Shown here in pieces: positions 1 through 7,324 of a stretch of DNA of 64,000 nucleotides; position 1 is the first letter of the stretch; every line of letters begins with the position of its first letter. The notes beneath the pieces are model-generated. The model searched no databases and had not been told where the DNA came from. It saw only the letters and a list, made by a program, of their open reading frames with translations. The translations under genes were made by a program, and so were the position numbers. This DNA comes from JBHIYN01 sp041984235. Lineage in GTDB: Bacteria > Pseudomonadota > Gammaproteobacteria > Ga0077536. The stretch covers positions 372,001 to 436,000 of the forward strand of contig JBHIYN010000001.1 in NCBI GenBank assembly GCA_041984235.1, in the 5' to 3' direction.

Positions 1-120
1 GGGCGGCCGGCAACTCCCGAGGAAGTCGCTTATGCGTGTCTCTACCTGGCCTCCGACGAGGCGTCCTACTGCACCGGCACCGTGCTCTGTGTCGACGGCG
101 GCTCGACCGCGCGGGCCTGA
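1..120 (+). CDS. SDR-family oxidoreductase, C-terminal fragment
   Basis: The first 39 codons run into the window already open and end at a TGA. They encode the typical C-terminus of a classical short-chain dehydrogenase: a helix ending YLASDEAS, then TGTVLCVDGGST. This is the family's last strand, which closes over the NAD(P) site. The Rossmann motif and the YxxxK active site lie outside the window, so substrate and cofactor cannot be judged. The next gene, a cytochrome c, starts five bases downstream, so the two are probably co-transcribed. Confidence 0.85.
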   Translation, partial: GRPATPEEVAYACLYLASDEASYCTGTVLCVDGGSTARA

Positions 121-124
121 GTCG

Positions 125-517
125 ATGAGCGGTACCGCCTTGCGCGCGGCGGCGCTCGCGTTGCTGTTGCCGAGTAGTGTGGCGCTGGCCGAGGGCGATG
201 CCATGGGCGTCGGCGAGGCCGCCTGGATAGAGCACTGCGCCGTGTGCCACGGGCGTTCCGGCGAGGGTGACGGGCCGTTCGTGCCCATGCTGCGCACGCC
301 GCCGCCCGATCTGACCGGGCTCGCCCGCGCCAACGGCGGCTCCTTCCCCGAGCTGCAGGTGCGCGGCGCGGTCGACGGGCGCGGCATGCCGGGCGCGCAC
401 GGCACCGCCGAGATGCCGATCTGGGGGCGCCGCTGGCGCGAGGTGGGTGAATCCGAAGCCGGCGTCAAGGCGCGCCTGATCGCGGTCATCGCCTACCTGC
501 GCACGCTGCAGAAGTAG
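125..517 (+). CDS. Small secreted cytochrome c
   Basis: This is a 130-residue protein with a Sec-type signal peptide (hydrophobic run about residues 7-22). It has one c-type haem motif, CAVCH, at residues 38-42, and Met residues in the second half (GMPGA, EMPIWG) that could give the sixth haem ligand. It should be a periplasmic single-haem electron carrier of the cytochrome c class I / cbb3-type fold. I chose the ATG at 125 because it gives a clean signal peptide. An upstream in-frame ATG would add 31 residues that look like an out-of-frame reading of the preceding SDR. Its stop is two bases before the next gene. The redox partner is unknown. Confidence 0.85.
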   Translation: MSGTALRAAALALLLPSSVALAEGDAMGVGEAAWIEHCAVCHGRSGEGDGPFVPMLRTPPPDLTGLARANGGSFPELQVRGAVDGRGMPGAHGTAEMPIWGRRWREVGESEAGVKARLIAVIAYLRTLQK

Positions 518-519
518 GC

Positions 520-2469
520 ATGGCCACGACGTCCGGGGAACGCCCGGGCGCAGCGCAGCGCGGCGCGGGGCCGGCCGACGAGCTGCCCGCGCAGCCGGCG
601 CCCTTCGGGACGCTGCTCGGCATCGCGCCGGGCGGTGTAGCGGTGTACTCGTCGGACTATGCATCGGCCAGTGCTGAGGAGCTGCCCGATCGGCATGCCT
701 ATCGCAGCTATGTCGACGGCGTCTACATGGGCCAGAAGTGGCAGTGCGTCGAGCTCGCGCGGCGCTGGCTATACCTGAACCATGGCTGGATCTTCGAAGA
801 GGTGGGCATGGCCTACGAGATCTTCGAGCTCGACTCGGTGCGCGACGTGCGCAGCGGGGAACGGCTGCCCCTGCGTGCCTTCCGCAACGGCGCGCGGCGC
901 CCCCCCGAGCCGGGCAGCCTGCTGGTATGGGACGAGGGCGGCGAGTTCGAGCGCACCGGGCACGTCGCCGTGGTGACCGAGGTGCTGCCCGACCGGGTTC
1001 GTTTCGTCGAGCAGAATGTCGAGCAGACGCAGTGGCCCCCGGGCCGACCCTACTCGCGCGAGGTCAGGGCGACGGTCACGGCGACCGGCGAGTTCTGGCT
1101 CGAATGCTCCTTCGGCGACGCGACCATTCTCGGCTGGGTGATGCAGAGCGACGATCACCCGGAGGCGGAGCCGGTCAGTGCGGTCGAGCCCGAGCTGTTC
1201 CGCATCGTCAGTCTCGAGGCGGCGGACCGCGGCCGCGAGGGGCGTGCCTGGCTGAACGTCGCCAACGCCGACGAGGCGGCCTACGTCGAGGTCATGGAGG
1301 GACACCGCCTGACCACCGATGCGGCCAACCAGCGGCGCTTCTTCTGCATCTCCGAGACCGCGCACGAGGAGCTCGAGAAGGCCACCAACCAGCTCCATGC
1401 CCTGTTCATGCACGGCACCGATTTCGTGCTGCGCGACGACGAGCTGCTCGCGCGCTTTCGCATTCCGATGGCGCTGTGGCCGAAGATCCGCCAGTCGTGG
1501 GACAACCGCCGCAACCAGATGATCACCGGCCGTTTCGACTTCGCGCTGAGCGAGCGTGGCCTGAAGGTCTACGAGTACAACTGCGACTCGGCGTCCTGTC
1601 ACATGGAATGCGGCAAGGTGCAGGGCCGCTGGGCTGACAATTTCGACGTCGAGCTGGGGCGCGATCCCGGTGAGCACCTGCACCACAACCTGCGCGAGGC
1701 CTGGCGGCGCAGCGACGTCAGCGGCGTGCTGCACATCATGCAGGACGACGATCCCGAGGAGACCTACCATGCGCTGTTCATGCAGGAGGCGCTGGAGGAG
1801 GCCGGCATCGCGACCCGCATCCTGCACGGGGTCGATGGCCTCGCGTGGGGAGCGGACGGCGAGATCCGCGACGCGCACGGCGACGAGATCCGCTGGGTCT
1901 GGAAGACCTGGGCGTGGGAGACCGCACTCGACCAGATCCGCGCGGAATGCGACGACGACGAGGACAAGCTGCGCAACTACACCCCCGGCGCGGTACACCA
2001 GGGCGCGCCGCGGCTGGTCGACGTCCTGCTACGCAGCGAGGTGATGGTCTACGAGCCGTTGTGGACCCTGATTCCGAGCAACAAGGCGATGCTGCCGGTA
2101 CTGTGGTCGATGTTCCCGAACCATCCTTACCTGCTGAACACGGCGTTCGAGCTCAGCGACGAGCTGCGCGCGGCGGGCTACGTGGCCAAGCCCATCGTCG
2201 GCCGCTGCGGCAGCAACGTGCGCATCTTCGACCGCGATGCGGGGTTGCTGGAGCGCACCGAAGGGCGCTTCGCCGAACGCGACGACATCTACCAGGCGTT
2301 ATGCCGCATGCCCGAAATCGACGGCTACAACGTGCAGGTCAGCACCTTTTCCGTGGGTGCCGCCTATGGCGGCGCCTGCGTGCGCGCCGATCGCTCGCTG
2401 GTCATCAGCGGCGAGACCGACGTGCTTGCCCTGCGCGTGGTGGCGGACGAGCGCTTCCGCATGTTTTGA
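520..2469 (+). CDS. gss: Bifunctional glutathionylspermidine amidase/synthetase
   Basis: The protein has 649 residues, close to the E. coli enzyme (about 620). The N-terminal CHAP amidase domain (about 25-210) has the catalytic Cys76 in QKWQCVELARRW and a His at 148 in GHVAVV. The C-terminal half is the ATP-grasp-like glutathionylspermidine synthase domain, with the conserved stretch YEYNCDSASC and a C-terminal NTAFELSDELR region. Such enzymes join glutathione to spermidine using ATP and hydrolyse the product, acting in redox storage and protein thiol modification in the cytoplasm. The start lies two bases after the cytochrome c stop, so an operon is likely. A perfect hairpin follows the stop. 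Confidence 0.93.
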   Translation: MATTSGERPGAAQRGAGPADELPAQPAPFGTLLGIAPGGVAVYSSDYASASAEELPDRHAYRSYVDGVYMGQKWQCVELARRWLYLNHGWIFEEVGMAYEIFELDSVRDVRSGERLPLRAFRNGARRPPEPGSLLVWDEGGEFERTGHVAVVTEVLPDRVRFVEQNVEQTQWPPGRPYSREVRATVTATGEFWLECSFGDATILGWVMQSDDHPEAEPVSAVEPELFRIVSLEAADRGREGRAWLNVANADEAAYVEVMEGHRLTTDAANQRRFFCISETAHEELEKATNQLHALFMHGTDFVLRDDELLARFRIPMALWPKIRQSWDNRRNQMITGRFDFALSERGLKVYEYNCDSASCHMECGKVQGRWADNFDVELGRDPGEHLHHNLREAWRRSDVSGVLHIMQDDDPEETYHALFMQEALEEAGIATRILHGVDGLAWGADGEIRDAHGDEIRWVWKTWAWETALDQIRAECDDDEDKLRNYTPGAVHQGAPRLVDVLLRSEVMVYEPLWTLIPSNKAMLPVLWSMFPNHPYLLNTAFELSDELRAAGYVAKPIVGRCGSNVRIFDRDAGLLERTEGRFAERDDIYQALCRMPEIDGYNVQVSTFSVGAAYGGACVRADRSLVISGETDVLALRVVADERFRMF

Positions 2470-2470
2470 T

Positions 2471-2493
2471 CCCGGCTGCGAGGCGCAGCCGGG
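2471..2493 (+). terminator. GC-rich hairpin after gss
   Basis: A perfect 9-bp stem (CCCGGCTGC / GCAGCCGGG) with a 5-base loop starts two bases after the gss stop codon. No T-run follows, so this is a stem-loop that could act as a terminator or transcript-stabilising structure, not a classical intrinsic terminator. Confidence 0.5.
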
Positions 2494-2505
2494 CTAGCCC
2501 AGCGA

Positions 2506-2527
2506 CGACGCAGACGGCCGCCGCAGT
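2506..2527 (+). repeat. Partial copy of the right end of the ~111-bp dispersed unit
   Basis: These 22 bases match positions 2649-2670 with a single difference (G at 2520, T at 2663), in direct orientation. The matched segment is the right end of the dispersed unit at 2561-2672. It therefore looks like a remnant of a neighbouring copy. Confidence 0.7.
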
Positions 2528-2553
2528 CGATTCAGGTCAGCCGCGCAGGGCGG

Positions 2554-2679
2554 CGGGAAGCGTAGCGAGGAAGGCCGGTTGCGAGGCGCGGTGCGTTACG
2601 AGGAGCGCAGCCTACATCAGTAGGTGAGCACCGCAGAACGTGCCGCAACGACGCAGACGGCCTCCGCAGTAGCTTCCCG
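2554..2679 (+). repeat. Dispersed ~112-bp unit with inverted-repeat flanks (copy B)
   Basis: The unit spans 2561-2672. It begins CGTAGCGAGGAAGGCCGG (2561-2578) and ends ACGGCCTCCGCAGTAG (2657-2672). Both end segments recur perfectly and in reverse orientation at 42006-42023 and 41913-41928, giving units of 112 and 111 bp. Here the unit is bounded by CGGGAAG (2554-2560) and CTTCCCG (2673-2679), which are complementary. The stem can be extended by three more pairs including one G-T. No coding function is seen. It lies between the convergent ends of gss and the persulfide dioxygenase gene. Confidence 0.75.
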
Positions 2680-2687
2680 TCGTCCTG

Positions 2688-3551
2688 CTAAAGGAGATCC
2701 AGCGGCAGCTTCAGATACGACACGCCATTGTCTTCCGGTGGCGGGAACTCGCCGGCGCGCATGTTGATCTGGATCGAGGGCAGGATCAGTACCGGCATCT
2801 GCAGCGTCGAGTCGCGGTCGTTGCGCAGCCTGACGAAGTCGTCCTGCTCGATGCCTTCGTGCACGTGCACGTTGTGACGGCGCTCCTCGCGCACGGTGGT
2901 CTCCCAGGCGTGGAAGTCGCGCGTCGGTGACATGTAGTCGTGGCACATGAACAGGCGCGTGTCCTCGGGCAGGTCGAACAGCTTGTGGATCGAATGGTAG
3001 AGCACGCCGGCGTCGCCGCCGGGGAAGTCGCAGCGCGCGGTGCCGTAGTCGGGCATGAACAGGGTGTCGCCGACGAAGGCCGCGTCGCCGATGACGTAGC
3101 TGATGCAGGCCGGGGTGTGGCCGGGCGTATGCATGACGCGGCCCTCCAGCTCACCGATGCGGAAGGTGTCGTTGTCCTTGAACAGGTGGTCGAACTGCGA
3201 GCCGTCGACGACGAAGCGATGATCCTCGTTGAAGACTTTCTTGAACGTCTCCTGCACGGTGGTGATGTGCTCGCCGATGGCAATAGTGCCGCCGAGCTTG
3301 TCCTTCAGGTAGGGTGCCGCGGTGAGGTGATCGGCGTGGGCGTGGGTCTCCAGGATCCAGTCCACGGTGAGGTTACGCGAGCTTACGTACTCGGCCAGTG
3401 CGTCGGCGGACTTGGTGCTGGTGCGTCCGGACTTGGGGTCGAAATCGAGCACCGGGTCGACGATCGCGCAGTGGCGGCCGCGCGGCTCGCTGACGACGTA
3501 GCTGATGGTATAGGTGGCCGGGTCGAAGAACCCGCGGACTTCCGGTTTCAT
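2688..3551 (-). CDS. blh: Blh-type MBL-fold persulfide dioxygenase
   Basis: The 287-residue metallo-beta-lactamase-fold protein has HAHADH (His70, His72, Asp74, His75 from the chosen start), His145 in HTPGHT, Asp162 in VGDTLF and His204 in MCHDY. The layout matches Blh/ETHE1-type sulfur dioxygenases, which oxidise glutathione persulfide to sulfite in the cytoplasm with one Fe(II). Two adjacent ATGs (3554 and 3551) follow a GAGGAG ribosome site. The second has the better spacing (7 bases) and is used here. The gene is divergent from a BigR/SqrR-like repressor, the classic arrangement for persulfide-induced expression. The assignment to Blh rather than another MBL hydrolase rests on this context and on the length. 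Confidence 0.85.
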   Translation of the reverse strand: MKPEVRGFFDPATYTISYVVSEPRGRHCAIVDPVLDFDPKSGRTSTKSADALAEYVSSRNLTVDWILETHAHADHLTAAPYLKDKLGGTIAIGEHITTVQETFKKVFNEDHRFVVDGSQFDHLFKDNDTFRIGELEGRVMHTPGHTPACISYVIGDAAFVGDTLFMPDYGTARCDFPGGDAGVLYHSIHKLFDLPEDTRLFMCHDYMSPTRDFHAWETTVREERRHNVHVHEGIEQDDFVRLRNDRDSTLQMPVLILPSIQINMRAGEFPPPEDNGVSYLKLPLDLL

Positions 3552-3605
3552 CATCGTTCTCCTCTGTACGCCTTGCTTGTGCAACAAGCTTACGGTCGTT
3601 TCACA

Positions 3606-3635
3606 TTGACAAATATATGTATTTATACGTATATA
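3606..3635 (+). promoter_or_regulatory. Predicted promoter of the BigR/SqrR-like gene
   Basis: A perfect TTGACA -35 (3606-3611) is followed after 18 bases by a TATATA -10-like hexamer (3630-3635). Transcription would begin at about 3642, directly at the ATG at 3643. That would make a leaderless transcript, in agreement with the lack of any visible ribosome site. Confidence 0.4.
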
Positions 3636-3639
3636 TCAA
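3612..3639 (-). promoter_or_regulatory. Predicted promoter of blh
   Basis: On the minus strand there is a TTGATA -35 (3634-3639) and a TATATT -10 (3612-3617) separated by 16 bases, each one base from consensus. The promoter lies in an AT-rich island inside a GC-rich genome and overlaps the divergent promoter of the repressor gene. Confidence 0.5.
3624..3633. promoter_or_regulatory. Candidate operator palindrome between blh and the repressor
   Basis: TATACGTATA is a perfect 10-bp palindrome embedded in AT-rich DNA and lies between the -35 and -10 elements of both divergent promoters. ArsR-type repressors of the BigR/SqrR group bind AT-rich palindromes in just this position. The assignment is by position and composition only. 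Confidence 0.4.
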
Positions 3640-3642
3640 TAT

Positions 3643-3936
3643 ATGGATATAAATCAGATGGAAGCACGCGCCGAAGAGGTCAGCGGGCTGATGAAATCGC
3701 TCTCGCATCCCACGCGCCTGATGATCCTGTGTCAGCTCGTGGAAGGCGAGAAATCGGTCGGCGAGCTGGCCGCGCTGCTCGGCTGCCCGCAGCCGGCGAT
3801 GTCACGCCAGCTCGCACTGCTGCGTGCCGAGGACCTGGTGCGGACGCGCCGCGAGGGGCAGACCGTCTACTACGTGCTGCCGAAGGGCCGGGTCAGCCGC
3901 CTGATGAGCTACCTCTATCGCAACTTCTGCGATTGA
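3643..3936 (+). CDS. bigR: ArsR-family persulfide-sensing repressor (BigR/SqrR-like)
   Basis: The 97-residue winged-helix protein opens with the ArsR signature SLSHPTRLMILC. It has a helix-turn-helix around residues 38-62 (GELAALLGCPQPAMSRQLALL) and a beta wing (RTRREGQTVYYVL). Cys30 in the MILC helix and Cys96 in LYRNFC fit the two cysteines that form a tetrasulfide bridge in BigR/SqrR, with Cys48 as an extra. The protein should repress blh and release it when persulfides are present. The start used is the first ATG. An ATG at residue 6 is possible. The divergent neighbour supports the function. Confidence 0.82.
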   Translation: MDINQMEARAEEVSGLMKSLSHPTRLMILCQLVEGEKSVGELAALLGCPQPAMSRQLALLRAEDLVRTRREGQTVYYVLPKGRVSRLMSYLYRNFCD

Positions 3937-3951
3937 GGGCGCGGCCCTGAC

Positions 3952-4935
3952 TCAGTGGCGGGCCGTGCCGCCCAGCAGTCCGGCCGGGCGCAGGACCATG
4001 GTCAGGGTGATCATGAGTCCCAGGCCGAGGGCGCGGTAGGCGCCGAATTCGCGCATCAGCTCGTCGGCGGCCATGACCACGGCAATGCCCAGCAGCGGTC
4101 CCCAGAACGTGCCGAGACCGCCGATGACCACCGCCGCGATGACCAGCAGCAGCTGCGGCAGGGCGAACAGGTTGGGACCGATGGCGCGCAGGTGGCCGGC
4201 GTAGACGGCGCCGGCGAGGCCGGTCAGCAGCGAGGAGAACGCGAACACCGCGAGGGTGGTGCGGAACCGGTCGACGCCGCAGGCTACCGCGGCAGCCGGA
4301 TTGTCACGCAGGGCTCGCAGTGCGCGGCCGCCGGGGCTCGCGACCAGCACGCGGGTGAGCGCGGTGGTGATGACGAACAGCACCGCGACGATGACGTAGT
4401 TGGCGGTCAGCCAGTGACTGCCGGCCAGCGCGCGCGTGCCGAGATCGCCAAAGCCGGTGAAGCCGGCGTTGCCGCCGGTGAACTGCTGGCACAGGGGACC
4501 CAGACGGCGGAAGCAACTGGTGTCGGTGACGATGATCTGGTGCAGGGCCTCGGCGATGGCGAGCGTGAACAGGGCCAGGTAGACGCCCTTCAGGCGCAGG
4601 CAGGCGAGTCCGACGACAGTCCCGAAGGCAGCGGTCAGTGCCGTGCCGGCACCGATCGCGGTCCACATCGACCACTCGGCATAGTGTGCGAGCATCGCCG
4701 CGGCATATCCGCCGAGCGCGAACAGGGCCATCTGCGCGAGCGAAAAGATGCCTGCATAGCCGAACAACAGGTTCCATTGCACGGCGACGATGGCGTAGAA
4801 CAACGCGACGATGACCTGGCCCAGCAGGTAACGGCTGTCGCTCACCAGCGGCAGCACCGCGAGCAGCACGCAGATGCCCGTGGCGACGGCGAGATCGGCG
4901 CGCCGCGCGGTGCCGGGCGAGGTTCCTGCCGCCAT
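3952..4935 (-). CDS. livM: Branched-chain amino acid-type ABC transporter permease LivM
   Basis: The 327-residue inner-membrane protein of the LivM family has about eight to ten hydrophobic segments. The family motif region WNLLFGYAGIFSLAQMALFALGGYA lies at about residues 52-77 and the conserved VIGGLGTFWGPLLG near the C-terminus. It forms one half of the permease channel with LivH. The gene starts one base after the livH stop. It is the last gene of a five-gene operon (binding protein, livG, livF, livH, livM). The transported compound cannot be read from the permease. Confidence 0.9.
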   Translation of the reverse strand: MAAGTSPGTARRADLAVATGICVLLAVLPLVSDSRYLLGQVIVALFYAIVAVQWNLLFGYAGIFSLAQMALFALGGYAAAMLAHYAEWSMWTAIGAGTALTAAFGTVVGLACLRLKGVYLALFTLAIAEALHQIIVTDTSCFRRLGPLCQQFTGGNAGFTGFGDLGTRALAGSHWLTANYVIVAVLFVITTALTRVLVASPGGRALRALRDNPAAAVACGVDRFRTTLAVFAFSSLLTGLAGAVYAGHLRAIGPNLFALPQLLLVIAAVVIGGLGTFWGPLLGIAVVMAADELMREFGAYRALGLGLMITLTMVLRPAGLLGGTARH

Positions 4936-4936
4936 C

Positions 4937-5821
4937 CTAAACGCGCCTCACTTCGGGCGCGGCAAACAGGCCGCCGGGGCGCCATACCAATGTCGCCATG
5001 ACCAGCGCCAGCAGGGCGGGAAAGCCCCAGTGCGCGCCAAAGCGGTACTGCACGGCGGCTTCGACCAGGCCCAGCACCAGCGCCACCAGCGCGACGCCCT
5101 GCAGGCGTCCGAGTCCGGCCAGCACGCACACGATGAAGGCCTTGAACATCGGCTCGTTGCCGAAGCCCGGAGAAATCTGGGTGGTGCCGCTGATCATGAC
5201 GCCGCACAGAGTGGCGATTGCGCCGGCCAGGGCGAACACCTGCAGGTGCACCCGTGCCACCGGAATGCCCTGCAGGGCCGCGGCCTCGCGGTCCTGCTCG
5301 ACCGCGCGCATGGCGCGGCCGGCGTCGGTGTGCTGCAGGAAATGACCGAGCAGCAGCAGTGCCGCGAGCGCCGTCACGATAACGGCGAGGTCCTGGTGCA
5401 TCAGCGTGACCGGTCCGACCGTCCAGCCGCCGCCCAGCGCGAGCGGCTGGCGCAGCGCGATGCCGCCGTAGGCGAGCACCAGCGCCTGCTCGCCGGCGAT
5501 GCCAAGCCCGATGGTCGCGATCAGCACGGCGGTCGGAAACTGAGCCGGGCCCACGCGTGACATCGGCGCCACCACGCAGGCGTAGAGCAGGGCGCCGGCC
5601 AACGCGCCGCCGGCGAGCGTGCCCAACAGGCTGGGCGCCCAGTGCCAGCCGAGCTGGGTCGCGGCGCCGTAGGCGAGGTACCCGCCGAGTGCGAGCAGCG
5701 CGCCGTGGGCCATGTTGAGAATGCCGGTGGCACCGAGCACCAGCGCCAGTGCCACGCTCGCCAGCGCGTAGGACGCGCCGCTGGCGAGCCCACTGACAGC
5801 GACGGTCAGCCAGGCGCTCAC
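4937..5821 (-). CDS. livH: Branched-chain amino acid-type ABC transporter permease LivH
   Basis: This 294-residue membrane protein of the LivH family has an N-terminal SGLASGASYALASVALALVLGATGILNMAHGALLALGGYL stretch typical of the family and about eight transmembrane segments. The GTG at 5821 is chosen because it overlaps the TGA of livF (GTGA). Longer readings upstream only shadow livF in another frame. It pairs with LivM. The EAA-like loop (RAVEQDREAAALQGI) that docks on the ATPases is visible. Confidence 0.9.
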   Translation of the reverse strand: MSAWLTVAVSGLASGASYALASVALALVLGATGILNMAHGALLALGGYLAYGAATQLGWHWAPSLLGTLAGGALAGALLYACVVAPMSRVGPAQFPTAVLIATIGLGIAGEQALVLAYGGIALRQPLALGGGWTVGPVTLMHQDLAVIVTALAALLLLGHFLQHTDAGRAMRAVEQDREAAALQGIPVARVHLQVFALAGAIATLCGVMISGTTQISPGFGNEPMFKAFIVCVLAGLGRLQGVALVALVLGLVEAAVQYRFGAHWGFPALLALVMATLVWRPGGLFAAPEVRRV

Positions 5822-6525
5822 GCGCCCGCCTGCAGCGTGATACCGGGCACCTCGCCCGGCGCGCCGTGCCACGCGATGCGGCCGCGCTCCAGCACCGCGA
5901 CGTGGTCGGCCAGGGCGGCGGCGCGCGCGGCATCCTCGTCGACCAGCAGCAGCGTGTGGCCGGCAGCGCGCAGCCCGGGCAGTGCGGCGTAGACGTCGTC
6001 GACCACGCGCGGGGCAAGACCGAGCGCCGGTTCGTCGATCAGCAGCAACGGCCGGCCGCCGACCAGTCCGCGGCCGAGTGCGACCATGCGCCGCTCGCCG
6101 CCGGACAGCCACTCGACGCGTCGCCGGGCCAGCTCGGCGAGGCGCGGAAAGACGGCGTAAACCTGGTCCATGCGCGCGGCGCGTGCCGCCCGGCCGCGCA
6201 CCAGCGTCGCCCCCAGCAGCAGGTTCTCGGCCACCGTCATGCGCATGAACAGGGCATCGCCCTGCGGCACGTGTGCGACGCCGCGGGCCGCGATGCGCTC
6301 CGGCGCGAGGCCGGTCACGTCCTGCCCCGCGACGACGACGTGGCCACCGCGCGGCCGCAACAGACCGCTGATGGTCTTCAGCAGGGTCGACTTGCCGTGG
6401 CCGTTGGGACCGGTCAGCGCGGTGATGCACGCGCGCGGCAGCGTCAGCGAGACGCCCTGCAGCACGTCACCCGCGCCGTAGCCGGCATGCAGGTCGTGCA
6501 CTGCCAGCAGCTCCGGCTCAGGCAT
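5818..6525 (-). CDS. livF: Liv-type ABC transporter ATP-binding protein LivF
   Basis: This 235-residue ABC ATPase has Walker A GPNGHGKST (39-47), signature LSGGE (140-144) and Walker B LLLIDEP (160-166). The HVPQGDALFMRMTVAENL stretch is characteristic of LivF. The start overlaps the end of livG by eight bases and the stop overlaps the livH GTG, so translation is coupled. It powers import together with LivG. Confidence 0.93.
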   Translation of the reverse strand: MPEPELLAVHDLHAGYGAGDVLQGVSLTLPRACITALTGPNGHGKSTLLKTISGLLRPRGGHVVVAGQDVTGLAPERIAARGVAHVPQGDALFMRMTVAENLLLGATLVRGRAARAARMDQVYAVFPRLAELARRRVEWLSGGERRMVALGRGLVGGRPLLLIDEPALGLAPRVVDDVYAALPGLRAAGHTLLLVDEDAARAAALADHVAVLERGRIAWHGAPGEVPGITLQAGA

Positions 6526-7303
6526 CGTAACGGGCGCGCAGGCGCTGCGCCTCGCGTGCGCCGAGGTAGTGTTCGACGACGCCGGGATCCGCGGCCATGC
6601 GCTGCGGCGGACCGCTGAACAGCACGCTGCCGTGATGCAGGATCACGACCGTGTCGGCGAGCTCGGTGAGGAAGTCGATGACGTGCTCGATCACGAGCAG
6701 CGCCGTGCCGCGCGTCACCAGATCGGCGACGACGTCGCGAATCGCCGCGCGTTCGGCTTCGTTGAGCCCGCCGACCGGCTCGTCGAGGACCAGCACCCGG
6801 GGCTGCGTGGTCAGTGCCATGGCCAGCGCCAGCCGCCGGCGTTCGAAGGCCGAAAGGCTGCCCGGGCGCGCCTCGCTGCGCTGCGCCAGACCGACCGCGG
6901 CGAGGGCGTCGTCCGCCGCGCGCGTCACCGCGCGGGTCGTGCGCCAGCCGTTCAGCCAGGCGCCCGGCCAGCCGCCCGCCCCCCCGTGACCGGCCGCCAG
7001 CAGGACGTGCTCGCGCGCGCTGAGACCGGCGAACAGACCGTCGATCTGGAAGGTCCGGGCCAGGCCGCGCCGGCGCACGCGGTGCGCCGGCAGCCGGCCC
7101 AGCGGCCGGCCGGCGAGGCGAATGTTGCCGCCCGACGCGCGCGTCAGGCCGCAGACGATGTCGGCCAGCGTGCTCTTGCCGCTACCGTTGGGCCCGCCGA
7201 TGCCGAGCACGCGGCCCGCGTCCAGCGTGAACGAGACCTGGTCCAGCACGCGCAGCGTGCCGTAGTGCTTGCTCAGCCCGGAGCATTCCAGCAATGCCGG
7301 CAT
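6518..7303 (-). CDS. livG: Liv-type ABC transporter ATP-binding protein LivG
   Basis: This 261-residue ABC ATPase has Walker A GGPNGSGKST (36-45), Walker B VLVLDEP (170-176) and the LivG-type C-terminus. The signature loop reads LSAFE (150-154) instead of LSGGQ, so the second and third Gly are replaced. The following RRRLALAMAL helix is normal. LivF keeps a canonical signature, so one of the two composite ATP sites would be degenerate. That is common in heterodimeric ABC proteins but less usual in Liv systems. Confidence 0.9.
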   Translation of the reverse strand: MPALLECSGLSKHYGTLRVLDQVSFTLDAGRVLGIGGPNGSGKSTLADIVCGLTRASGGNIRLAGRPLGRLPAHRVRRRGLARTFQIDGLFAGLSAREHVLLAAGHGGAGGWPGAWLNGWRTTRAVTRAADDALAAVGLAQRSEARPGSLSAFERRRLALAMALTTQPRVLVLDEPVGGLNEAERAAIRDVVADLVTRGTALLVIEHVIDFLTELADTVVILHHGSVLFSGPPQRMAADPGVVEHYLGAREAQRLRARYDA

Positions 7304-7324
7304 GGGGCGTGGCCCGTGGCGGGT

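Noticed and set aside
2471..2690. Possible CRISPR-like repeats from two 22-base copies
   Set aside because: Only two copies, no regular spacers and no cas genes. They are ends of the dispersed unit.
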